From contig CAZKLS010000015.1 of the NCBI GenBank assembly GCA_964553405.1, forward strand, positions 1 to 37,392: 37,392 nucleotides of DNA, written 5' to 3'. Origin of the DNA: DATIRA01 sp964553405 (lineage in GTDB: Bacteria > Pseudomonadota > Gammaproteobacteria > Steroidobacterales > Steroidobacteraceae). The position numbers and the translations under genes are program-made. Below, in pieces: positions 30,881 through 37,392 of the stretch (position 1 is the first letter of the stretch; every line of letters starts with the position of its first letter). The notes under the pieces were generated by a model that was not told where the DNA came from, made no database searches, and was given only the letters and a program-made list of their open reading frames with translations.

Positions 30881-32023
30881 ATGGCCGTAGCCCTGGTGAA
30901 ACCACCCCGCGCATCCACCCACGACCTGCCCGCGCGCCAGCTGGCCGAGCTGCCTGCGCCGCTGCAGCTGCGCCGCGGCGGGGTGCTCGAGCGGCCGGTC
31001 GTCGCGTACGAGACCTGGGGCGAGCTGAACCAGGCACGGGACAACGTCGTGCTGCTGTTCACCGGGCTGTCTCCGTCGGCCCATGCGGCCTCCTCGGCTG
31101 CGGACCCCCGCCCCGGCTGGTGGGAGAGCATGATCGGGCGCGACCGGCCGATCGACACCGGGCGCTTCTGCGTGATCTGCGTCAACTCGCTGGGCAGTCC
31201 CTATGGCTCGACCAGCCCGGCCAGCATCGATCCCGGGACGGGCCGGCCCTATCGCACGGGATTCCCGGAACTCACCGTCGAGGACATCGCCAGCGCCGGC
31301 CGGGAACTGCTCGGCTGCCTCGGCATCGAGCGCGTCGCCTGCGTCATCGGGCCGTCGCTCGGAGGAATGGTGGTGCTGGCATTCGCGGCGCTGTTTTCCG
31401 GCGAGGTCGGCAGCATGGTGTCGATCTCGGGCGCCGCGAGCGCTTCGCCGTTCGCCATCGCGCTGCGCTCGCTGCAGCGGGAGATGATCCGCAGCGACCC
31501 GGCCTGGCGCGGCGGCAACTACGAGCCCGGCCGCGGGCCCAGGGTGGGGATGCGGCTCGCGCGCAAGCTCGGCACGATCACCTACCGCTCGGCGGAGGAA
31601 TGGGCGCTGCGCTTCGGCCGCAAGCGGGTCGCCGATCCGATCGGTCCGAGCAGCGACTTCCGGCCGCAGTTCGAGGTCGAGTCCTACCTCGAGCACCAGG
31701 CGCATCGCTTCGCCGATGCGTTCGACGCGAACTGCTACCTGTACCTGTCGCGGGCCATGGACCAGTTCGATCTCGCCGACCACGGCGACGGCAGCCTCGA
31801 TGCCGCGTTCCGCCGCATGCGCCTGCAACGCGGCCTGGTGATCGGTGTCGAGACGGACCTGCTGTTTCCGATCGAGCAGCAGCGGCAGATCGCCTCACAA
31901 CTTGCCGCAGCGGGCACGGCGGTGACCTTCCACGCGTTTCCCTCGCTGCAGGGCCACGATGCCTTCCTGGTGGACCTGCAGCGCTTCGAGCCGGCGATCG
32001 GCGACTTTCTCGCCACGGTCTGA
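30881..32023 (+). CDS. MetX-family acyltransferase, probable serine O-succinyltransferase
   Basis: This 380-residue alpha/beta-hydrolase has the triad Ser159 (GPSLGGM), Asp326 (ETDLLFP) and His359 (GHDAFL). MetX proteins acylate homoserine, but this sequence reads like the Xanthomonas-type subgroup, from memory characterised as serine O-succinyltransferase: FTGLSPSAHAASS instead of a typical MetX ALTGDSHV-like segment, WWESMIGRDRPIDT, ISGAASASPFAIALRSLQREMI and LARKLGTITYRSAEEW. It would make O-succinylserine for cysteine synthesis, or O-acylhomoserine for methionine if the assignment is wrong. It follows der by 92 nt, away from other methionine or cysteine genes. An AGG motif is close to the ATG, and a possible -10 box lies 7 nt upstream. 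Confidence 0.85.
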   Translation: MAVALVKPPRASTHDLPARQLAELPAPLQLRRGGVLERPVVAYETWGELNQARDNVVLLFTGLSPSAHAASSAADPRPGWWESMIGRDRPIDTGRFCVICVNSLGSPYGSTSPASIDPGTGRPYRTGFPELTVEDIASAGRELLGCLGIERVACVIGPSLGGMVVLAFAALFSGEVGSMVSISGAASASPFAIALRSLQREMIRSDPAWRGGNYEPGRGPRVGMRLARKLGTITYRSAEEWALRFGRKRVADPIGPSSDFRPQFEVESYLEHQAHRFADAFDANCYLYLSRAMDQFDLADHGDGSLDAAFRRMRLQRGLVIGVETDLLFPIEQQRQIASQLAAAGTAVTFHAFPSLQGHDAFLVDLQRFEPAIGDFLATV

Positions 32024-32035
32024 GCGTCCCCGCGA

Positions 32036-32869
32036 CTACTCCGCGAGCAGCAGCGCCGGGTCGATCAGCGCGCGGTTGATCGCCACGCCCCAGTGCAGGT
32101 GCGGCCCGGTGACGCGGCCGGTGGCTCCGACCAGGCCGAGTACTTCGCCCTGTTCCAGCGTGTCACCGACCCCGACGTCGATCCTGCTCAGGTGGCAGTA
32201 CATGCTGACCACGCCGCGTCCGTGGTCGACGAACACCGAGTTGCCGTTGAAGAAGAAATCGCCGGTTTCGATGACCCGCCCCGGCGCGGGGCTGCGGATC
32301 GGCGTGCCGCTGGCCGCCGCGATGTCCATTCCGCTGTGAGGGTTGCGCGGCTGGTCGTTGAAGAACCGCCGCAGTCCAAAGGAACTCGAGCGCCGGCCCG
32401 CCACCGGGGCGACCATCCGGAAGCTGGGCTCGCGGTCCCCGCTGTAGTGTCCGAGGGCCCGGTCGATGCGCAGGCGCTCGGCCGCGATGCGCTCGAGGTC
32501 CTCCGCGTTCGGTTCGACCTGGCGACGGTTCTTGATGGTCAGCCGCTGTTCCTGGTACTGCTTGGCCTCGACGACGAACGGCATTTCACGACGCGCACCG
32601 CTGCCGTCAGCGGGCGCCAGGATCGCCCGCTCGGTGCCGGGCGTCACGCTGAGCGGTATGCCGATCACGGCGACCCAGCGACCGTCGCGGCGCAGCACCG
32701 GCGCGCGGTGCTCGTTGTATGTGACCTCTCCCGGGGCCAGGTCGGCCCGGCCGAGATCGAGCACCGCGATTCCGCCCGGCACGCGGCTCTCGACCGGCAG
32801 GCCGGGATCCGCGGCATCGACGGCGGCGCAAACGAGCAGCAGGGCGAGAATGGGCGGCACGCGGTTCAC
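32036..32869 (-). CDS. M23-family metallopeptidase (LytM type)
   Basis: This 277-residue secreted peptidoglycan endopeptidase homologue has a signal peptide (about 1-20), an N-terminal beta domain (about 25-100, PVESRVPGGIAVLDLG onward), a short helical linker with KNRRQVEPNAEDLERI and a LytM domain (about 150-277). Zinc ligands and catalytic residues are all present: His178 and Asp182 (HSGMD), His226 (YCHLS), and His257 and His259 (HLHWG). It should be active, unlike EnvC/NlpD-type activators. The GTG start at 32869 overlaps the xseA stop by 4 nt (GTGA), with AGGAGG 4 nt before it. Coupling to xseA is clear, but a functional link between a cell-wall hydrolase and exonuclease VII is not known to me. 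Confidence 0.9.
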   Translation of the reverse strand: MNRVPPILALLLVCAAVDAADPGLPVESRVPGGIAVLDLGRADLAPGEVTYNEHRAPVLRRDGRWVAVIGIPLSVTPGTERAILAPADGSGARREMPFVVEAKQYQEQRLTIKNRRQVEPNAEDLERIAAERLRIDRALGHYSGDREPSFRMVAPVAGRRSSSFGLRRFFNDQPRNPHSGMDIAAASGTPIRSPAPGRVIETGDFFFNGNSVFVDHGRGVVSMYCHLSRIDVGVGDTLEQGEVLGLVGATGRVTGPHLHWGVAINRALIDPALLLAE

Positions 32870-34245
32870 GCGTCCTCCTCGCGGGCTCCGGTCACGGTCG
32901 CGCGGAGGATGCCCTTCGCCAGGCGCGCCTCGATCGGGGCACCCGAGCCGATCCCGCTCGCGTCGGTCACCACGTGCCCGTCCTGGTCCGTGACGATCGC
33001 ATAACCCCGCGACAGCGTCGCCAGCGGGCCCACGGCAGTCAGCGTTCGGCTCGCGAGGTCGAGTCGCCGTTGTGCCCGGTCGAGCGCGCCCCGTGCCCCG
33101 GCAGCCAGCGCGCGCGTGGCGGCGTCGAGCCGGATGCGCACCGCCGCGATCCGCAGCTGTGGCGAGGCGCGCTGCAGCAGGGAGCGGGCCTGGTCGACGC
33201 GGGTCCGGGCCCGTTCCAGTCTCAACGCCGTGGCTCGCCGGAGCCGCGCGTCCAGCTCGTCCAGGCGTTGCGCATGCTGCCGCAGCCGCACGCCCGGATG
33301 CGACCGGGCCAGGCGGCTCTCGCGGAACGCCAGCTGTTGTCGCGCGTCCCCGATGCGCCGGCGAGCCGCGAGCGCCATTCGCCGCTGCTGGGCTTCGATC
33401 GCCCTGAGCCATTCCGTCCGGTCGGGCACGCAGCGCTCGGCCGCCGCGGACGGCGTCGGCGCACGCTCGTCGGCGACGAAATCCGCGATCGTCACGTCCG
33501 TTTCGTGTCCGACCCCACAGACGACCGGGATCGGGCAATCGAATATGGCGCGCGCCACCCGCTCGTCGTTGAAGGCCCACAGGTCCTCGAGCGAGCCGCC
33601 GCCGCGCGCGAGGATCAGCACGTCGCAGTCCGCGCGCCGCCCGGCGAGCCTCAGCGTCTCACTGATCTCCGCCGGCGCAGCCTCGCCCTGCACGGCGACC
33701 GGATAGATCAGCACCGGGATCGCCGGAAAGCGTCGCCCGAGCACGTGCAGGATGTCCCGGATGGCTGCGCCGGTGGGCGAGGTCACGACGCCGATGCGCC
33801 GCGGCAGCCGGGGCAGGGGCTGCTTCCGCGCCACGTCGAACAGCCCTTCGGCGGCCAGCTTCTGCTTGAGCTCCTCGAACCTGCGCCGCAGCAGGCCCTC
33901 GCCGGCCTCCTCGAGGTGATCGACGACGAGCTGGAACTCCCCGCGCGCCTCGTACAGGCTGACCCGGCCGCGCGCCAGCACCTGGGTGCCGTCGCGGACC
34001 GGAAAGCGGACCAGCAGGTTGCGCTGCCGGAACATCGCGCAGCGCAGCTGGGCCTGTGCGTCCTTCAGCGAGAAATACCAGTGGCCGGAGGCCGGTCTCG
34101 ACAGGTTGGAGATCTCGCCCTCGATCCAGACCGAACCGAGTCCGCCCTCGAGCAGCAACCGTGCCTCGCGGTTCAGCCGGCTGACCGTGTAGACGTCCCG
34201 ACCCGGCGTAGACGGCCCCCCGGGAAAGCCCTCGAAGTTCTGCAT
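32866..34245 (-). CDS. xseA: Exodeoxyribonuclease VII large subunit XseA
   Basis: XseA is the catalytic subunit of exonuclease VII, which degrades single-stranded DNA with XseB. The 459-residue protein has an N-terminal OB fold (about 18-110, VYTVSRLNREARLLLEGGLGSVWIEGEISN), the catalytic domain with GVVTSPTGAAIRDI, DVLILARGGGSLEDLWAFNDE and GVGHETDVTIADFVAD, then long coiled-coil helices rich in Arg/Leu/Ala and the final SRGYAIVTDQDG segment. The ATG at 34245 is chosen; the in-frame ATG at 34311 adds 22 residues that look like leader. It is divergent from guaB, as in E. coli. XseB is not in the window. Confidence 0.95.
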   Translation of the reverse strand: MQNFEGFPGGPSTPGRDVYTVSRLNREARLLLEGGLGSVWIEGEISNLSRPASGHWYFSLKDAQAQLRCAMFRQRNLLVRFPVRDGTQVLARGRVSLYEARGEFQLVVDHLEEAGEGLLRRRFEELKQKLAAEGLFDVARKQPLPRLPRRIGVVTSPTGAAIRDILHVLGRRFPAIPVLIYPVAVQGEAAPAEISETLRLAGRRADCDVLILARGGGSLEDLWAFNDERVARAIFDCPIPVVCGVGHETDVTIADFVADERAPTPSAAAERCVPDRTEWLRAIEAQQRRMALAARRRIGDARQQLAFRESRLARSHPGVRLRQHAQRLDELDARLRRATALRLERARTRVDQARSLLQRASPQLRIAAVRIRLDAATRALAAGARGALDRAQRRLDLASRTLTAVGPLATLSRGYAIVTDQDGHVVTDASGIGSGAPIEARLAKGILRATVTGAREEDA

Positions 34246-34300
34246 GCGGATTCCGATGCCTCGACTGCGCGGGGAGGGTAGCAGCATCCGGCGGCCCCGG

Positions 34301-34330
34301 GTGACTCGCACGCCTCCGGCCGGGTAGAAT
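34301..34330 (+). promoter_or_regulatory. Predicted sigma70 promoter of guaB-guaA
   Basis: GTGACT (34301-34306, four of six to TTGACA), 18 nt, then TAGAAT (34325-34330, five of six). The guaB ATG lies 32 nt after the -10. No PurR-like palindrome was recognised. Confidence 0.5.
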
Positions 34331-34362
34331 TACGCGCTTCCCTCTCGGCCCCGGGTCACGCC

Positions 34363-35832
34363 ATGCTGCGAATCCTCGAGGAAGCCCTCACCTTCGACGA
34401 CGTCCTGCTCGTGCCGGCCTACTCCGAGGTCGTGCCGCACGGCGTGGATCTCGCCACGCAACTGACCGCCAGCATCCGGCTCAACCTGCCGCTGGTGTCG
34501 GCCGCGATGGACACCGTGACCGAGCACCGCCTGGCGATCGCGATCGCCCAGGAAGGCGGCATCGGCATCGTCCACAAGAACATGACGCTGGAGGCGCAGG
34601 CGCGCGAGGTGTCGAGGGTGAAGCGCTTCGAGAGCGGCATCATCATCGACCCGATCACGGTCGGTCCGGACCAGACGATCCGCGACGTGCTCGAGCTGAC
34701 GCGCTCGAAGAACATCTCGGGCGTGCCGGTCGTGCGCGACGGCCAGGCGGTCGGCATCGTCACGCACCGCGACCTGCGGTTCGAGACTCGATATGACGCG
34801 CCGGTCTCGACCGTGATGACGCCGCGCGAGCGGCTGGTGACGGTCCGCGAGGGCGCGCCGCCCGAGGAAGTGCTGATGCTGCTGCACAAGCACCGGATCG
34901 AGAAGGTGCTGGTCGTGGACGACGACTTCGTGCTGAAGGGCATGATCACGGTCAAGGACTTCCAGAAGGCGACCGAGTTTCCGCGCGCCTGCAAGGACGA
35001 GCGCGGGGCGCTGCGCGTCGGCGCGGCAGTGGGCACGACCGGCGACACGCTCGACCGGGTCGCGGCGCTGCGCGAGGCTGGAGTGGACGTGGTCGTGGTG
35101 GACACCGCGCACGGACATTCCCGGGGCGTGATCGAGATGGTCAAGCGGATCAAGAGCCGCTGGCCCACGCAGCAGGTCATCGCGGGCAACATCGTCACCG
35201 GCGACGCGGCCCGGGCGCTCGCCGATGCCGGTGCCGATGCGGTCAAGGTCGGCATCGGGCCGGGTTCGATCTGCACGACGCGCGTGATCGCCGGTGTCGG
35301 CTCGCCGCAGATCTCGGCGGTCGCCAATGTCGCGGCCGCGCTGGATCAGCTCGGCATTCCGCTGATCGCGGACGGGGGTATCCGTTTCTCCGGCGACGTT
35401 GCGAAGGCCATCGCCGCCGGTGCGCATTGCGTGATGATCGGCGGGCTCTTTGCCGGCACCGAGGAGTCGCCGGGCGAGGTCGAGCTGTACCAGGGCGCGT
35501 CGTACAAGTCCTATCGCGGCATGGGGTCGCTCGGGGCGATGGCCCAGTCGCACGGCTCGCGCGACCGCTATTTCCAGGATGCCTCGACCGAGCTCGAGAA
35601 GCTCGTACCGGAAGGGGTCGAGGGTCGTGTTCCCTACAAGGGCAGCATCGTGAACATCGTGCACCAGCTGGCCGGTGGCCTGCGGGCGGCGATGGGATAC
35701 ACGGGCAGCAAGGACATCGGCCAGATGCGGACCCGTCCGACCTTCGTGCGGATCACGAACGCCGGGGTCCGGGAGAGCCACGTCCACGACGTCACCATCA
35801 CCAAGGAAGCGCCGAACTACCGTGGCCGCTGA
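34363..35832 (+). CDS. guaB: Inosine-5'-monophosphate dehydrogenase GuaB
   Basis: GuaB oxidises IMP to XMP with NAD, the first committed step to GMP. The 489-residue protein has the barrel start EALTFDDVLLVPAYSEV, two CBS domains inserted over about 95-200, and the catalytic Cys304 in GIGPGSICTTR, with the flap YRGMGSLGAM near 384-393. Length is typical. A two-box promoter lies upstream. The coding frame ends within the start of guaA, so the two guanine-synthesis enzymes are coupled. Confidence 0.97.
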   Translation: MLRILEEALTFDDVLLVPAYSEVVPHGVDLATQLTASIRLNLPLVSAAMDTVTEHRLAIAIAQEGGIGIVHKNMTLEAQAREVSRVKRFESGIIIDPITVGPDQTIRDVLELTRSKNISGVPVVRDGQAVGIVTHRDLRFETRYDAPVSTVMTPRERLVTVREGAPPEEVLMLLHKHRIEKVLVVDDDFVLKGMITVKDFQKATEFPRACKDERGALRVGAAVGTTGDTLDRVAALREAGVDVVVVDTAHGHSRGVIEMVKRIKSRWPTQQVIAGNIVTGDAARALADAGADAVKVGIGPGSICTTRVIAGVGSPQISAVANVAAALDQLGIPLIADGGIRFSGDVAKAIAAGAHCVMIGGLFAGTEESPGEVELYQGASYKSYRGMGSLGAMAQSHGSRDRYFQDASTELEKLVPEGVEGRVPYKGSIVNIVHQLAGGLRAAMGYTGSKDIGQMRTRPTFVRITNAGVRESHVHDVTITKEAPNYRGR

Positions 35833-37392
35833 AAAAAACGTGGTGCGTCCGCCGGACATCCATGCGCACCGCATCCTGATCCTCGATTTCGGCGCGCAGT
35901 ACACGCAGTTGATCGCGCGTCGGGTGCGCGAAAGCGGTGTCTACTGCGAGATCCATCCCTGGGACATCAGCGACCAGGAGGTGAGCGCGTTCGGCGCGAT
36001 GGGAATCATCCTCTCGGGCGGGCCCGAGTCGGTGACCGCTTCGAGCCCGCCGCGCGCGCCGCAGGCGGTCTTCGACAGCGGCCTGCCGGTGCTCGGCATC
36101 TGCTACGGCATGCAGACGATGGCGCAGCAGCTGGGCGGGCGCGTGACGCCGGCGCCGGAGCGTGAATTCGGCTATGCGCAGGTCACCGTGACGGCGCCGT
36201 GCCGGCTGTTCGACGGGCTGCGCGACCACCAGGACGCGCAGGGCAGGGCGGTGCTCGACGTCTGGATGAGTCACGGCGACCGCGTGGACGTGCTGCCGCA
36301 GGGGTTCGTGCCGGTGGCCTCGACGGCCAGCGCCCCGCTGGCGGCGATGGCCGACGAGTCCCGCCGCATGTACGGCGTTCAGTTTCACCCGGAGGTCACG
36401 CACACGCTGCAGGGCGCGCTGATGATCGAGCGCTTCGTGCGCGAGATCTGCGGCTGCGAGGCCCGCTGGGAGCCGGGCAACATCATCGCCGACGCGATCG
36501 TCAGGGTCCGCGAGCAGGTCGGCGGCGACCGCGTGCTGCTGGGGCTGTCGGGCGGCGTGGACTCCTCGGTGGTCGCCGCGCTGCTGCAGCGCGCGATCGG
36601 CGAGCAGCTCGCCTGCGTGTTCGTGGACCACGGCCTGCTGCGCAGCGACGAGGGCGACCAGGTGATGCGCACGCTGGCCGACGGCATGGGCGTGAAAGTG
36701 ATACGCGTCAATGCCGAGGACAGGTTTCTCGCGGCGCTGCGGGGCGAAGCCGATCCCGAGCGCAAGCGCAAGATCATCGGGCGGCTGTTCATCGAGGTGT
36801 TCGAAGAGGAAGCCCACAAGCTTCAGGGCGTGCGCTGGCTCGCGCAGGGCACGATCTACCCGGACGTGATCGAGTCCGCCGGCGCGAAGACCGGCAAGGC
36901 CCAGGTCATCAAGTCGCATCACAACGTCGGCGGCCTGCCGGAGCAGATGAAGCTCAAGCTCGTCGAGCCGCTCAGGGAGCTGTTCAAGGACGAGGTGCGC
37001 CGGCTCGGCGTCGAGCTCGGGCTGCCGCGCGAGATGGTCTACCGGCATCCGTTCCCGGGGCCGGGTCTCGGCGTGCGGATTCTCGGCGAGGTCAACCGGC
37101 AGTACGCGGACCTGCTGCGTGAAGCGGACCGTATCTTCATCGACGAGCTGCACGCCCACGGGCTCTATGAAAAGACCAGCCAGGCGTTCGCGGTGTTCCT
37201 GCCGGTGCGCTCCGTCGCCGTGATGGGAGACGGACGGCGCTACGACTACGTGATCGCGCTCCGTGCAGTGGAGACGGTGGACTTCATGACGGCGCGCTGG
37301 GCCCGGTTGCCGTACGAGTTTCTGGACCTGGTGGCGCGGCGGATCATCAACGAGGTGCACGGCATCTCGCGCGTGGTCTACGACGTATCGGG
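35822..37392 (+). CDS. guaA: GMP synthase (glutamine-hydrolysing) GuaA, 3' end cut by window
   Basis: GuaA converts XMP to GMP using glutamine. The visible 523 codons show a class I amidotransferase domain with Cys94 (GICYGMQ) and VQFHPEV, the PP-loop LGLSGGVDSS, and the dimerisation domain with HPFPGPGLGVRILGE. The last visible residues (SRVVYDVSG) should be followed by about ten more before the stop. No ATG is available: the in-frame GTG codons are at 35822, 35840 and 35843. The first, overlapping guaB by 11 nt with AAGGAA about 13 nt upstream, gives MAAEKNVVRPPDIHAHRILILDFG in form and is chosen with moderate certainty. Confidence 0.93.
   Translation, partial: MAAEKNVVRPPDIHAHRILILDFGAQYTQLIARRVRESGVYCEIHPWDISDQEVSAFGAMGIILSGGPESVTASSPPRAPQAVFDSGLPVLGICYGMQTMAQQLGGRVTPAPEREFGYAQVTVTAPCRLFDGLRDHQDAQGRAVLDVWMSHGDRVDVLPQGFVPVASTASAPLAAMADESRRMYGVQFHPEVTHTLQGALMIERFVREICGCEARWEPGNIIADAIVRVREQVGGDRVLLGLSGGVDSSVVAALLQRAIGEQLACVFVDHGLLRSDEGDQVMRTLADGMGVKVIRVNAEDRFLAALRGEADPERKRKIIGRLFIEVFEEEAHKLQGVRWLAQGTIYPDVIESAGAKTGKAQVIKSHHNVGGLPEQMKLKLVEPLRELFKDEVRRLGVELGLPREMVYRHPFPGPGLGVRILGEVNRQYADLLREADRIFIDELHAHGLYEKTSQAFAVFLPVRSVAVMGDGRRYDYVIALRAVETVDFMTARWARLPYEFLDLVARRIINEVHGISRVVYDVS

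Overview
The window is a GC-rich bacterial chromosome segment with the gene order and gene content of a gammaproteobacterium. Supporting marks are xerD next to a dsbC-type gene, queA-tgt-yajC-secD-secF, suhB divergent from trmJ-iscS, ndk-rlmN-pilW-rodZ-hisS-yfgM-bamB-der, and xseA divergent from guaB-guaA. A MetX-family protein of the serine O-succinyltransferase type and the -10-like hexamers in GC-rich surroundings suggest a lineage near the Xanthomonadales or another high-GC, little-cultured gammaproteobacterial group. The exact taxon cannot be read from the sequence. No insertion sequence, prophage or CRISPR array was seen. Both ends cut a gene: icmF lacks its 5' part and guaA lacks about its last ten codons.

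Layout. 1-5.6 kb: the C-terminal mutase half of a fused acyl-CoA mutase (IcmF), a PlsC-type acyltransferase on the minus strand, then xerD, a DsbC-family disulfide isomerase and a convergent 7Fe ferredoxin. 5.6-9.6 kb, all minus strand: tRNA-Leu(CAA), a Rieske oxygenase, a trimethylamine-dehydrogenase-like flavoprotein and a zinc-ribbon Nudix hydrolase. 9.7-12.7 kb: a YkuD_2-type cell-wall protein followed by an ECF sigma factor, a zinc-motif anti-sigma factor and a double-PDZ periplasmic protein. 12.8-19.2 kb: queuosine genes, the Sec accessory complex and a TerC-family membrane protein. 19.2-22.8 kb: suhB, then trmJ, iscS, a degenerate IscU-like protein and iscA. 22.9-30.8 kb: ndk through der, a translation and envelope-biogenesis run. 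30.9-37.4 kb: the MetX-family acyltransferase, an M23 peptidase coupled to xseA, and guaB-guaA.

How genes work together. Many junctions overlap by 1-4 nt (queA/tgt, trmJ/iscS, iscS/iscU-like, rlmN/pilW, pilW/rodZ, yfgM/bamB, Rieske/flavoprotein, xseA/M23), so translational coupling is common.

The most unusual material is: (1) the Rieske oxygenase plus TMADH-like pair, whose flavoprotein keeps the cofactor and catalytic residues but has acidic residues in place of two aromatic-bowl positions, suggesting N-demethylation of an amine other than trimethylamine; (2) a short isc cluster whose IscU-like member keeps only one of three scaffold cysteines; (3) the ECF/anti-sigma/double-PDZ envelope module; and (4) several -10-like boxes only 7-9 nt from start codons, implying near-leaderless mRNAs. 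None of these is claimed as certainly new; each is stated with a test.
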